From NCBI GenBank assembly GCA_023389155.1, contig JAEWEV010000007.1, forward strand, positions 1-64,000: a DNA stretch of 64,000 nucleotides, read 5' to 3'. Source of the DNA: Pseudomonadota bacterium (GTDB taxonomy: Bacteria; Pseudomonadota; Gammaproteobacteria; Burkholderiales; Burkholderiaceae_B). Of this stretch, positions 55,059 through 64,000 are shown piece by piece. The notes beneath the pieces were generated by a model that did not search any database, was not told the origin of the DNA, and saw nothing but the letters and a program-made list of their open reading frames with translations. Numbering within the stretch: the stretch's first letter is position 1; each line of letters starts with the position of its first letter. A program made the translations under genes and the position numbers.

Positions 55059-55663
55059 CAGAAATCCAGGGGAAAGCGGGTTACGATGCGTCGGGCAGCG
55101 ATATCGACCTGCGGCACGTGCTCGCTCACAAACGGCACCAGCCATTCCTGTACCCGCCCTTTGGCATCCAGAATCGGCGCGAGCTCACCCTGTGCGTCAA
55201 GATGATGGCGAGCCACCCGCAGCACACCGTGCGCCCCGTTGTCCATGACCTCAAGCACCACACCCACCAGCTCGCCGCTGTGTTCCAGGAAAACATGGCT
55301 GCCAATGAGGTCGACCCAGTAGTACTCATCATCGGAGGCAGCTGGAAACAGGCTGCGCGAGGCAAATACAGACGCGCCTTTCATCGCCTCGGCCTGATCC
55401 CGGTCTTCGATACCCTGAAGTGCCGCAACCAAATCACTGCCCTGCTCTCTGACGCGTCGGGCCTGCACTTGCGTGTGCGGCGTAAGCAGCGAGCCATCTC
55501 GCGGAGAAACGCGGGCCAGCCACCACTGCTCGATATCCAGCAAGGCACTGCGGTCGTCCGTATAGGGCTGGATTTTCACCATTCCCTTGACACCATAGGC
55601 CGACACTATGCGGCCAAGCTCGACCAGATCGTCGGGTACTGCGTTCATTCTAGCTCCAGGCAT
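55058..55663 (-). CDS. rimM: 16S rRNA processing/ribosome maturation factor RimM
   Basis: A 201-residue RimM, which assists maturation of the 30S head and binds S19. The N-terminal barrel starts LVELGRIVSAYGVKGMVKIQPYTDD and the C-terminal PRC domain shows EYYWVDLIGSHVF and LVPFVSEHVPQVDIAARRI. Length is a little above the usual 170-180 residues. It is directly coupled to trmD. Confidence 0.96.
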   Translation of the reverse strand: MPGARMNAVPDDLVELGRIVSAYGVKGMVKIQPYTDDRSALLDIEQWWLARVSPRDGSLLTPHTQVQARRVREQGSDLVAALQGIEDRDQAEAMKGASVFASRSLFPAASDDEYYWVDLIGSHVFLEHSGELVGVVLEVMDNGAHGVLRVARHHLDAQGELAPILDAKGRVQEWLVPFVSEHVPQVDIAARRIVTRFPLDF

Positions 55664-55927
55664 AGAAAAATTCGATGAATAATAAAAACAAATCGCTCAC
55701 GGGTTTCGGTAGTACCCAGACCCGAAGCGCAAAAATAATGCCTCAATCTGACGCCTCAACCAGGAGCGCAAATGGCAAAGCCCCGGCATATAGCCAGGGC
55801 CTGAGCCAGCACGATACCCTTCGGGGCACCGGCCACAGCAACGCCGACGCTTGATTCAGAAGCGAACCTTAAGCAGCAGGCAGGTAAAAATCCGCTTTTG
55901 AATAAAGCCGCTTTGAACGCCTTGAAT

Positions 55928-56185
55928 TCAGGCGTTGGTTGCTTTGGCCGTGTATTCTTTAACCAGACGGGCAACAGCAGGAGACAGCTGAGCACCGTTG
56001 TCGACCCAGTGTGTAACGCGATCAAGTGCAACGCGCAGTGCTTCTGTGCCTTCTTTGGCTACAGGATTGTAAAAGCCGATGCGCTCAATGAAACGACCAT
56101 CACGACGGTTGCGTGAATCCGCAGCAACCAGATTATAGAACGGACGTTTTTTTGAGCCACCGCGGGCCAGACGAATAACCACCAT
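55928..56185 (-). CDS. rpsP: 30S ribosomal protein S16
   Basis: An 85-residue S16: MVVIRLARGGSKKRPFYNLVAADSR is truncated in this text but unmistakable in its first half (MVVIRLARGGSKKRPF), then IERIGFYNP and WVDNGAQLSPAVARL. Start 56185 is fixed by homology with AAAGG upstream. It is separated from rimM by about 260 bp, more than is usual in this operon, and the gap holds no clear gene or terminator. Confidence 0.97.
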   Translation of the reverse strand: MVVIRLARGGSKKRPFYNLVAADSRNRRDGRFIERIGFYNPVAKEGTEALRVALDRVTHWVDNGAQLSPAVARLVKEYTAKATNA

Positions 56186-56305
56186 AGGTAGACCTTTGTG
56201 AATGAGTTCAGGAATTCTTAAAACAGAATATGATAGCACCAAATGCTGGCAGCTGCCAAGAAAATTCCATAAAAATTAGAGAAAAACCGAATTAAAACAA
56301 CAGAC

Positions 56306-56545
56306 TTAGCGTCGTTGCAGGTAGTGGATTGCTCCGGTGTCAGTTTCTTCCTGCGATAACAGCGGATTGTGCGTCTGCTTGGAAAATGCCTGGAAATCAC
56401 GGATTGCATTGCGGTCCGTGGTAATGATTTTAAGCACTTCCCCGCTCTGTATGGTGGCCAGTGCCTTCTTGGCACGCAATATCGGTAGGGGACACGTCAG
56501 CCCCGAAGCATCCACCACCTGAACAAATGCAACATCTTCAGACAT
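56306..56545 (-). CDS. TusA/SirA family sulfur carrier
   Basis: A 79-residue TusA-like protein. The functional cysteine is Cys18 in GLTCPLPILRAKKAL (the CPxP motif) and the fold continues GEVLKIITTDRNAIRDFQAFSKQT. It may relay sulfur from IscS, which is encoded in this window, to tRNA thiolation or other acceptors. AAGGA precedes the start. It lies between alaS and rpsP on the same strand. Confidence 0.9.
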   Translation of the reverse strand: MSEDVAFVQVVDASGLTCPLPILRAKKALATIQSGEVLKIITTDRNAIRDFQAFSKQTHNPLLSQEETDTGAIHYLQRR

Positions 56546-56628
56546 AGCCATCCTTTTGCTTCGACCCCTCTGGCAGGCACATTCAGGCAAGCTACGCCAG
56601 ACGGATCGGTGTATTGTGTTCCAGCTGA

Positions 56629-59244
56629 TTAGAGCCGTGATTCAACCCAGTCGTGCACACCGGCTACAGCACCAGACAGTGCTGCAACATCGGTACCACC
56701 GCCCATGGCCATATCGGGGCGGCCACCGCCCTTGCCACCGATCTGCGCCGAGACATGGGAAACCAGATCACCGGCCTTGACCTTGCCTGTCAAATCCTGG
56801 GTCACGCCCGCTGCCACGCTGATTTTACCGTCACTTTCTGCCGCCAGCAGAACAATTGCACTTTTGAGGGTATTCTTCAGATTGTCAATCAGGCCACGCA
56901 GTGACTTCGGATCCGCGTTAGGAATGACCGCAGCGAGCAGCCGCGTCCCTTTTACCTCTACCGCCTGCGATGACAAATCCGCACTGGACGCCGCCGCCAG
57001 TTTGCCTTTCAGTCGATCAATTTCTTTTTCGCCGGCACGCAGCTGCTCCTGGAGCAGGCGGGTTCTTTCAACCAGCTCTGCAGGGTTGCTTCTGAGAACA
57101 GAAGCCGCCTGCTGCACGGACGCGTTCAGATTCTGCACCCAGTCAAAGGCATTGCGGCCGGTGACCGCTTCGACACGACGCACGCCCTCTCCGACACCGC
57201 CTTCAGATACGATTTTGAACAGGCCGATATCACCCGTACGTGCCACATGCGTGCCACCACAAAGCTCGCGTGAAAATCCGATATCCAGCACCCGAACGCT
57301 GTCGCCGTATTTTTCACCAAACAGCGCCATGGCCCCTTCTGCGACCGCGTCATCAAAAGACATAACACGGGAGCCAACCTCATTATTGGCCAGCACCTCG
57401 CGATTAACAATGGCTTCCACGTCACGAATCTGTGCGGAGGTGACCGGCGCACCGTGGGAAAAGTCAAAACGGGTTTTGTCTGCGTCGACCAGTGAGCCAC
57501 GTTGCTGTACGTGCTCGCCAAGTACCTGCTTAAGCGCTTTGTGCAGCAGGTGCGTGGCCGAGTGATTACGCATGGTGTCCTGACGCCTCTCGGTATCGAC
57601 CAGCGCCTGTACTTCATCGCCCACCTTGATGCTGCCCAGACTGACGGTACCATGATGTCCGAACACATTCGGCTGGATTTTCTGCGTATCAATCACATCA
57701 AAAGACGAACCGAAACCATTGAGTACGCCACTATCGCCTACCTGACCGCCGGACTCGGCATAGAACGGTGTATTGTCCAGAACAATAATGGCATCCTGGC
57801 CTTCCTGCACGGAATCAACGGCAGTACCGTCGACATACAGGGCCTGGACGGTCGCCGTGCCATGCAACCGCTCGTAGCCATCAAATCGTGTGGGCGTGCC
57901 CTCGTACTGGAGATTTGCCACCATTTTGAATTTGCCGCTGGCTTTTGCCTGCGCTTTCTGCTGCGCCATGGCCTCATCGTACCCGGCCTGATCAACGCTA
58001 TAGCCTCGTTCACGGCAGACATCGGCAGTCAGATCGAAGGGAAAGCCAAAGGTGTCATACAGGCGGAATGCCGTCTGTCCATCAAGCTCGCCACCTTCCC
58101 GCAGGTCTGCAAGCTCGTCGTTAAGAATACGCATGCCGTTGACCAGTGTTTCCTGAAAGCGCACTTCTTCCTGGCGAATCACGGATGCCACACGATCAGC
58201 CGATTTGGCAAGCTCGGGGAAAGCCGCTCCCATTTCCTGCACCAGGTCATTGACCAGCTGATGGAAGAATGGCGTGGATTTACCCAGCTGATAGCCATGG
58301 CGCAACGCACGCCGGATAATCCGGCGCAGCACATAGCCACGGCCCACGTTACCCGGAATGACGCCATCTACGATCATGAAGCTGCAGGCGCGAATATGAT
58401 CAGCAATCACTTTGAGCGAATTATTGGACAGATCGGCGGTACCGGTTTCACGTGCTGCTGCCTTGATCAGTTTCTGGAACAGATCGATCTCATAATTGGA
58501 GTGCACGTGCTGCAGGACGGCAGCAATACGTTCCAGTCCCATGCCCGTATCGACACAGGGGCGAGGCAGCGGCGTCATATTGCCCTGCTGATCACGCTCA
58601 AATTGCATGAAGACCAGATTCCAGATCTCGATATAGCGGTCACCGTCTTCTTCAGGTGATCCCGGCGGGCCGCCCCATACACCAGGGCCATGATCATAGA
58701 AAATTTCGGAGCATGGTCCGCAAGGGCCGGTATCGGCCATTTGCCAGAAGTTATCGGATGCGTAGCGCGCGCCCTTGTTGTCACCGATGCGAATGATGCG
58801 CTCGGCGGGCACGCCGATCTCTTTCAGCCAGATATCATAGGCTTCGTCATCTTCCTGATAAACGGTCACCCACAGTTTTTCTGCCGGCAGACTGTAGACC
58901 GTTGTTAACAGTTCCCAGGCATAGCGGATGGCGTCCTGCTTGAAATAGTCACCAAAGCTGAAGTTGCCCAGCATTTCGAAAAAAGTGTGATGCCTGGCCG
59001 TATACCCGACATTTTCCAGGTCATTATGTTTGCCGCCGGCCCGCAGGCAGCGCTGTGACGAAGTCGCGCGCGAGTAAGCACGGGTTTCCTTGCCGGTGAA
59101 CACGTCCTTGAACTGCACCATTCCCGAATTGGTGAAGAGCAGTGTGGGATCATTGCCCGGCACCAATGATGAGGAAGGCACAATCGTATGCCCTTTTGAT
59201 TCAAAAAAGTGCAGGAACTTCTGGCGGATGTCAGCGGCTTTCAT
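56629..59244 (-). CDS. alaS: Alanyl-tRNA synthetase
   Basis: An 871-residue class II synthetase. The catalytic domain begins ADIRQKFLHFFESKGH and contains FTNSGMVQFKDVFTG. The editing domain zinc motifs are HSATHLLHKAL and CGGTHVARTGDIG. The C-terminal oligomerisation domain ends with GGRPDMAMGGG. Full length, no disruption. Confidence 0.98.
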   Translation of the reverse strand: MKAADIRQKFLHFFESKGHTIVPSSSLVPGNDPTLLFTNSGMVQFKDVFTGKETRAYSRATSSQRCLRAGGKHNDLENVGYTARHHTFFEMLGNFSFGDYFKQDAIRYAWELLTTVYSLPAEKLWVTVYQEDDEAYDIWLKEIGVPAERIIRIGDNKGARYASDNFWQMADTGPCGPCSEIFYDHGPGVWGGPPGSPEEDGDRYIEIWNLVFMQFERDQQGNMTPLPRPCVDTGMGLERIAAVLQHVHSNYEIDLFQKLIKAAARETGTADLSNNSLKVIADHIRACSFMIVDGVIPGNVGRGYVLRRIIRRALRHGYQLGKSTPFFHQLVNDLVQEMGAAFPELAKSADRVASVIRQEEVRFQETLVNGMRILNDELADLREGGELDGQTAFRLYDTFGFPFDLTADVCRERGYSVDQAGYDEAMAQQKAQAKASGKFKMVANLQYEGTPTRFDGYERLHGTATVQALYVDGTAVDSVQEGQDAIIVLDNTPFYAESGGQVGDSGVLNGFGSSFDVIDTQKIQPNVFGHHGTVSLGSIKVGDEVQALVDTERRQDTMRNHSATHLLHKALKQVLGEHVQQRGSLVDADKTRFDFSHGAPVTSAQIRDVEAIVNREVLANNEVGSRVMSFDDAVAEGAMALFGEKYGDSVRVLDIGFSRELCGGTHVARTGDIGLFKIVSEGGVGEGVRRVEAVTGRNAFDWVQNLNASVQQAASVLRSNPAELVERTRLLQEQLRAGEKEIDRLKGKLAAASSADLSSQAVEVKGTRLLAAVIPNADPKSLRGLIDNLKNTLKSAIVLLAAESDGKISVAAGVTQDLTGKVKAGDLVSHVSAQIGGKGGGRPDMAMGGGTDVAALSGAVAGVHDWVESRL

Positions 59245-59432
59245 TGATAGGAAATGGCAGAAAAATTTGATAACCCATTATTATAAGATGTCTTTTGATA
59301 ATTGCGCGTATTGGCTAGAGAAATACTAAAGGAATATAAAACAGCAGACTGCCCGCGAATGCAACATGGCCTCCCGGGAGCCCCATTGCTGGCGCACGAT
59401 ACCCGGAAGGCCTGCGATTGATCTACTCCGCC

Positions 59433-60473
59433 TTAGCTGCGGATAACGTCGGCTTCAGAGGTGAAAGAATCGGCAAAAAACTCGTCTTCAGGAAGCCCGC
59501 AAAGGCCGGTATATTCGGTGCGGGCGCTATTGACCACTATCGGCGCCCCACAGGCGTAGACCTGATGAGCAGAGAGATCAGGGAAATCCTGAATGACTGC
59601 CTTGTGCACAAAACCAATGCGGCCGGTCCAGGCGTCTTCAGGCTTTGCATCGGAAATGACTGGAACATAGGTAAAAAATGGCAGATCCTTCTCCCACTGC
59701 CGTGCCAGTTCGTCCATATACAGGTCGGCCGGCCGGCGCCCGCCCCAGTACAGCGTCACGGGACGCGTGATCCCCTTGGCGATGATGTGTTCCATCATGG
59801 CCTTGATAGGGGCAAAGCCGGTACCGCTGGCAAGAAAGATGACAGGTTTGTCGCTGTCGTCGCGCAGGAAAAATGACCCCAGCGGGCCTTCCACTCTAAG
59901 AATTTCACGCACTTTCATTTGGGTCGCGCCGGCGCCAAATACGTGATCGGTAAAGATCCCACCCGGCAGATGCCGGATATGCAATTGCACCGGTTCGGTG
60001 CCGTTGGGCGCCGTCGCCATGGAAAAGCTGCGCCGCTTCCCATCCTTCAGAATAAACTCGATATACTGCCCCGCATAGTATCGGAATGGCTCGGTAGCAG
60101 GCAATTGCAGTTTGACGACCATCACATCGTCGGCGAGCTTGTCGAGCGCTATCACGCGCGCCGGCATCTTGCGAATCTGAATATCACTGGCCATTCGGAC
60201 TTCCCGCACCTCGATATCCATGTCACTGGTGGCGTGGGCCTGGCAAAACAGCGTATATCCATCGCTGATATCTTCAGCTGAAAGAATCTGGGCCGGCGCC
60301 GGGCCGGCCTCAAATGTCCCCGACAGCACCTTACCCTTGCAGGTAGAACAAGATCCGCTACGGCAACTGTATGGCAGAACGAAGCCAGCGTCGAGCGCGG
60401 CGTCCAGAATCGTCTGTCCCTCTTTCGTTTCGAACTGATGGTTGCTGGGATGGACCGTTACTTTAAAACCCAC
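59433..60473 (-). CDS. CDP-6-deoxy-delta-3,4-glucoseen reductase-like flavoprotein
   Basis: A 346-residue iron-sulfur flavoprotein. An N-terminal plant-type [2Fe-2S] domain has Cys37, Cys42, Cys45 and Cys77. The FAD domain shows RSFSMATAPN, and the NAD(P) domain LASGTGFAPIKAM. This domain order matches AscD/RfbI and also phenol-hydroxylase reductases. No deoxysugar genes are nearby, so a general NAD(P)H reductase role is equally likely. Start GTG 60473 has AAGGAG, located in the end of parC, 4 bp away. Confidence 0.88.
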   Translation of the reverse strand: MGFKVTVHPSNHQFETKEGQTILDAALDAGFVLPYSCRSGSCSTCKGKVLSGTFEAGPAPAQILSAEDISDGYTLFCQAHATSDMDIEVREVRMASDIQIRKMPARVIALDKLADDVMVVKLQLPATEPFRYYAGQYIEFILKDGKRRSFSMATAPNGTEPVQLHIRHLPGGIFTDHVFGAGATQMKVREILRVEGPLGSFFLRDDSDKPVIFLASGTGFAPIKAMMEHIIAKGITRPVTLYWGGRRPADLYMDELARQWEKDLPFFTYVPVISDAKPEDAWTGRIGFVHKAVIQDFPDLSAHQVYACGAPIVVNSARTEYTGLCGLPEDEFFADSFTSEADVIRS

Positions 60474-60477
60474 GACT

Positions 60478-62805
60478 TTACTCCTTGTCTGTCGCCATCA
60501 CAGGCAACAAAGTTATGTTTTTCATGCGCACATCAAACAGTCGCCCCTTGCGTGCCCGCTTGCCCACGTAATCGGCCAGCGCCTGCAGGCTCAGGATGTT
60601 TTCGGTATGTTTGTTGCGATAAATGCCGGAAACCGCAATGCCGCCGTCGCCGACAGGAATGATCTGGGCGAGGCTGTCGCTCGTATCCAGAGACATGAGC
60701 TGGGTGCCTCGGCCTCCACCCGCAAGGGTCTTGACCTCTGCCAGATCAATAATGAGGATTTTCCCCTTGGCAGTGTACATGGCCAGATGGGTGCTACTTT
60801 CAAATACAGGCACCGGGCGCAGCAGATGCTGCTGTTGCTCGACCGTGACAAACTGTTTACCCGCCTTCTGCCGGCTGGTCATATCCGACAGCTTTGCGAC
60901 AAAACCCAGACCATTGCTTTGCATCAACAGCCAGCGACTTTTTGCTGCACCGGCAACAAACTGCGTGATCTGCGTGCCGCGTTCGAGATCGACCATCGAA
61001 GTGATAGGCTGGCCATCGCCCCGGGCAGACGGCAGCGTGGAAACAGCGACGGAATAGACGCGGCCATTGCTGCCAAGTGCGATCAGGGAATCGGTACTCT
61101 GACATTCAAACGCCGCGTACATGCGATCACCCGTCTTGAACCCGAACTGCGTATGGTCATGACCGTGGCCCTGACGCGAGCGCAGCCAGCCTTTTTCGGA
61201 TACGATCACCGTAACCGGTTCCTGAACGATACGGGTTTCAAGCACCGCCCGTTCCGCCTCTTCGATAATGGTTCGGCGCGGATCACCAAACTTTTTGGCG
61301 TCAGCTTCAATTTCCTTGCCAATCATACGCTTGAGCGCGTTTGGATTCTCCAGCAGCTCCTGCAGCTTTTTCTGTTCTTCGCGCTTGTCATTAAGCTCCT
61401 GTTCAATCTTGAACCCTTCCAGTTTCGCAAGCTGGCGCAACCGCATTTCCAGAATGTCTTCGGCTTGCCGTTCAGTCAGCGAAAAGCGCTGCATCAATGC
61501 AGGACGAGGCTCATCGGATTCGCGAATGGTCTGAATGACTTCATCAACGTTCAGGTAAACCACCATGCGCCCTTCCAGCACATGGATGCGGTCCAGTACC
61601 TTGTCCAGACGATGCTGGGTGCGACGTGTCACGGTCTGAGTGCGGAACGTGAGCCACTCTTCCAGCACAGTGCGCAAGTTACGCTGGCGCGGACGGCCAT
61701 CAATGCCAATGCATACCAGATTGATCGAAACGGTTCCTTCCATACTGGTTTGTGCCAGCAACAGGTTCACGAATTCGTTGCGGTCGATGCGAGAGGACTT
61801 GGGTTCGAAGACCAGGCGTACTGAAGCCTCGCGACCAGATTCATCACGCACGGCATCAAGCATCGCCAGCATGGCAGACTTGTTTGCCTGTTGATCGGAT
61901 GTCAGCGTTTTTTTGCCTGCCTTGACTTTCGGATTGGTGATTTCTTCAATTTCTTCCAGTACCTTCTGGCACGAGGTGTTCGGCGGCAGTTCCGTTACAA
62001 CGAGTTGCCACTGACCGCGCGCCATTTCCTCAAACTCCCAGCGCGCACGCGCCTTGAGTGAGCCACGGCCTGTCGAATAAATAGAAGCGATATCGCTGGC
62101 CGGCGTTATGATTTGCGCGCCACCGGCAAAATCTGGCCCGGGAATCAGCGTATACAGTTCTTCGTCACTCATGCGAGGGTGACGCAGCAACGCCACTGCC
62201 GCTGCCGCGACCTCCTGCAGATTGTGGGAAGGAATTTCCGTTGCCATTCCAACTGCAATACCGGATGCTCCGTTGAGCAGCATCACCGGCAGTCGCGCAG
62301 GAAGCATCTGCGGTTCCTGCTGACTGCCGTCGTAGTTGGGCACGAAATCGACCGTTCCTTCGTCAATCTCCCCAAGCAACACATCGGCAATCGGAGTTAG
62401 CCTGGCTTCGGTATATCGCATGGCCGCGGCGCCATCACCATCACGTGAGCCAAAATTGCCCTGACCGTCGATCAGCGGATAACGCAGGGTAAAATCCTGA
62501 GCCATGCGCACCAGCGCATCATAGGCAGCCTGATCGCCGTGCGGGTGAAACTTACCGAGCACATCCCCCACTACCCTGGCCGATTTCACCGGTTTGGCGC
62601 CGGCCCGCAGGCCCATTTCGCTCATCGCATAGAGGATGCGTCGCTGCACAGGCTTCTGCCCGTCGCCAACATCCGGCAGAGCACGGCCGCGCACGACAGA
62701 CACCGCATAATCCAGATAGGCCTGTTCAGCGTATAGGCCAAGGGTGATAGTTTCGTCGTCGGGACGTTCTGCTTCAAAAAGGTCCGTCTGGTCTTGATCA
62801 GTCAT
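60478..62805 (-). CDS. parC: DNA topoisomerase IV subunit A
   Basis: A 775-residue type IIA topoisomerase subunit that decatenates daughter chromosomes. The DNA-cleaving tyrosine is Tyr131 in AAMRYTEARLTP. HPHGDQAAYDAL marks the region called QRDR: the position equal to E. coli Ser80 is Gln and Glu84 is Asp, which seems usual for Betaproteobacteria. The C-terminal part is a beta-pinwheel-like domain. It starts at the last base of the parE stop region, so both are coupled. Confidence 0.96.
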   Translation of the reverse strand: MTDQDQTDLFEAERPDDETITLGLYAEQAYLDYAVSVVRGRALPDVGDGQKPVQRRILYAMSEMGLRAGAKPVKSARVVGDVLGKFHPHGDQAAYDALVRMAQDFTLRYPLIDGQGNFGSRDGDGAAAMRYTEARLTPIADVLLGEIDEGTVDFVPNYDGSQQEPQMLPARLPVMLLNGASGIAVGMATEIPSHNLQEVAAAAVALLRHPRMSDEELYTLIPGPDFAGGAQIITPASDIASIYSTGRGSLKARARWEFEEMARGQWQLVVTELPPNTSCQKVLEEIEEITNPKVKAGKKTLTSDQQANKSAMLAMLDAVRDESGREASVRLVFEPKSSRIDRNEFVNLLLAQTSMEGTVSINLVCIGIDGRPRQRNLRTVLEEWLTFRTQTVTRRTQHRLDKVLDRIHVLEGRMVVYLNVDEVIQTIRESDEPRPALMQRFSLTERQAEDILEMRLRQLAKLEGFKIEQELNDKREEQKKLQELLENPNALKRMIGKEIEADAKKFGDPRRTIIEEAERAVLETRIVQEPVTVIVSEKGWLRSRQGHGHDHTQFGFKTGDRMYAAFECQSTDSLIALGSNGRVYSVAVSTLPSARGDGQPITSMVDLERGTQITQFVAGAAKSRWLLMQSNGLGFVAKLSDMTSRQKAGKQFVTVEQQQHLLRPVPVFESSTHLAMYTAKGKILIIDLAEVKTLAGGGRGTQLMSLDTSDSLAQIIPVGDGGIAVSGIYRNKHTENILSLQALADYVGKRARKGRLFDVRMKNITLLPVMATDKE

Positions 62806-64000
62806 TACACATCCACTTCTGCTAAGTTACCTTTGTCTTCGAGCCAGCTGCGTCGCTGAGCCGATTCGCCCTTACCCATCAGCATGTCGAACATCTTGCG
62901 CGTCTGATCCGAGGTGAGTTCGCCATAACCGACAGGCAGAAGGCGCCGGGTGTCCGGGTTCATCGTCGTTTCCCACAGCTGTTCGGCACTCATTTCACCC
63001 AGGCCCTTGAAGCGACTGATGCTAAGGGATGCAGGTTTGACGCCGTCCTTTTGTACCAGCTTATCCTGCACGGCATCGAGCTCAGACTCATCCAGGCAAT
63101 ACAGCTTGCGCGCAGGCCGCTTGCCCTGCGCCGGAACATCCACGCGAAACAGGGGCGGTTTGGCAATAAAGACAAACCCGTTTTCCACCAGGCGTGGAAA
63201 ATGACGATAGAACAGTGTGAGCAACAACACCTGGATATGCGAACCGTCAACATCGGCGTCTGACAGGATGCAGATACGGCGGTAGCGCAATCCGGACAGG
63301 TCCGGGTTGTCATTGGGGCCGTGAGGATCCACGCCAATGGCAACGGCAATATCGTGAATCTCGTTATTCGCAAACAGCCGGTCTTTTTCCACTTCCCAGG
63401 AATTGAGCACCTTGCCGCGCAGCGGCAGGACAGCCTGAAACTCTTTGTTGCGGCCCATTTTCGCCGAGCCCCCAGCCGAGTCCCCTTCGACCAGGAAGAC
63501 TTCGGTACGGGTGCTGTCAGAGGATTCGCAATCGGTGAGCTTACCGGGCAAAACGGCAACACCCGAACTCTTGCGTTTCTCTACTTTTTGTGCAGAGCGA
63601 GTCCTGACCTGTGCCTGGCGAATGGCTAGTTCAGCCAGTTTTTTGCCTGCCTCAACATTGCTGTTCAGCCGCAATTCGAATGAGGTTTTGGCAAAGCCTC
63701 CGACCAGTCTGACGGCGTCGCGGTTATTGAGTCGCTCCTTGATCTGTCCCTGGAACTGGGGATCCAGTACCTTGGCAGAAAGAACAAAGCTGGCGCGTGA
63801 AAATACGTCTTCAGGAAGCAGCTTAATGCCCTTGGGCAACAGATTGTGCAACTCGATAAAACTCTTGAGCGCGCTGTAAAGACCTTCTCGCAGGCCTGCC
63901 TCGTGTGTGCCTCCGGCAGAGGTCGGAATCAGATTCACATAGGATTCCCGGACGACTTGGCCTTCGGCAGTCCAGGCTACTGCCCACTCTGCTCCCTCGC
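62805..64000 (-). CDS. parE: DNA topoisomerase IV subunit B, N-terminus beyond the window
   Basis: The C-terminal 398 codons of a GyrB/ParE protein. The visible part starts inside the transducer domain (EWAVAWTAEGQ, then SYVNLIPTSAGGTHEAGL) and contains the TOPRIM motifs EGDSAGGSA and DADVDGSHI. The ending (LEDKGNLAEVDV) and short length after TOPRIM are ParE-like, and its partner parC follows directly. The ATPase domain lies to the right of position 64000. The GTG at 63938 is an internal valine codon, not the start. Confidence 0.95.
   Translation of the reverse strand, partial: EGAEWAVAWTAEGQVVRESYVNLIPTSAGGTHEAGLREGLYSALKSFIELHNLLPKGIKLLPEDVFSRASFVLSAKVLDPQFQGQIKERLNNRDAVRLVGGFAKTSFELRLNSNVEAGKKLAELAIRQAQVRTRSAQKVEKRKSSGVAVLPGKLTDCESSDSTRTEVFLVEGDSAGGSAKMGRNKEFQAVLPLRGKVLNSWEVEKDRLFANNEIHDIAVAIGVDPHGPNDNPDLSGLRYRRICILSDADVDGSHIQVLLLTLFYRHFPRLVENGFVFIAKPPLFRVDVPAQGKRPARKLYCLDESELDAVQDKLVQKDGVKPASLSISRFKGLGEMSAEQLWETTMNPDTRRLLPVGYGELTSDQTRKMFDMLMGKGESAQRRSWLEDKGNLAEVDV

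Noticed and set aside
60442..61824. 460-codon plus-strand frame antisense to parC
   Set aside because: It is a long shadow frame opposite a fully conserved parC, with no ribosome site or recognisable domain.

Overview
The window looks like a chromosomal core segment of a betaproteobacterium of the Alcaligenaceae type (Bordetella, Achromobacter or Advenella relatives). This rests on familiar gene neighbourhoods (oxyR-recG, gmk-rpoZ-spoT, a complete isc operon headed by iscR with a tyrosine phosphatase upstream, rpsP-rimM-trmD), even base composition and strong family resemblance of the proteins. The species cannot be named from the sequence alone. Coding density is high. No rRNA, tRNA, CRISPR array, prophage or complete insertion sequence was found.

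Left edge to 9.4 kb: the first 120 bases, read on the minus strand, look like the 5' end of a group II intron. It starts immediately after the T-tract of an intrinsic terminator, which is the usual target of class IIC introns, and runs off the window. Then come a LivJ-type periplasmic binding protein, the peroxide sensor OxyR, RecG helicase and RidA (all minus), followed by an FbpABC ferric-iron importer (plus) with a candidate Fur box far upstream and terminator-like hairpins between fbpA and fbpB.

9.4 to 17 kb: nitrogen control genes glnA, ntrB and ntrC (minus). glnA has a near-perfect sigma-54 promoter and two NtrC-type palindromes centred 32 bp apart. Upstream of them are hemW, rdgB and rph.

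17 to 30 kb: yicC, then a two-gene minus-strand insertion (pirin, SDR), then gmk-rpoZ-spoT, a tesA/ybbA-type divergent pair, ppiD, a glycerophosphodiesterase, rlmJ, greB and a PHP phosphoesterase. Three convergent gene pairs here overlap at their 3' ends.

30 to 46 kb: an alpha/beta hydrolase, the DNA-uptake channel ComEC with an unusual polar N-terminal insert, TatD, the lipoprotein-release pair LolD and a single LolC/E permease, an uncharacterised protein, recJ, a small lipoprotein, prfB with the classical programmed +1 frameshift, an SDR, lysS and a Tat-exported PhoX-type phosphatase.

46 to 64 kb: a 0.9 kb gene-poor stretch, then the minus-strand iron-sulfur operon iscR-iscS-iscU-iscA-hscB-hscA-fdx. 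Two IscR-type palindromes flank the iscR -10 box. Next are a low-molecular-weight tyrosine phosphatase, an AT-rich gap holding an isolated NtrC-like palindrome, a flavin monooxygenase, trmD-rimM-rpsP without an adjacent rplS, a TusA-like protein, alaS, a CDP-glucoseen-reductase-like flavoprotein, parC, and parE cut by the right edge.

No convincing new multi-gene system was found. The best leads are the terminator-associated group II intron, the isolated NtrC-like site, the large inverted repeat near phoX, and the regulatory architecture at glnA, iscR and fbpABC.
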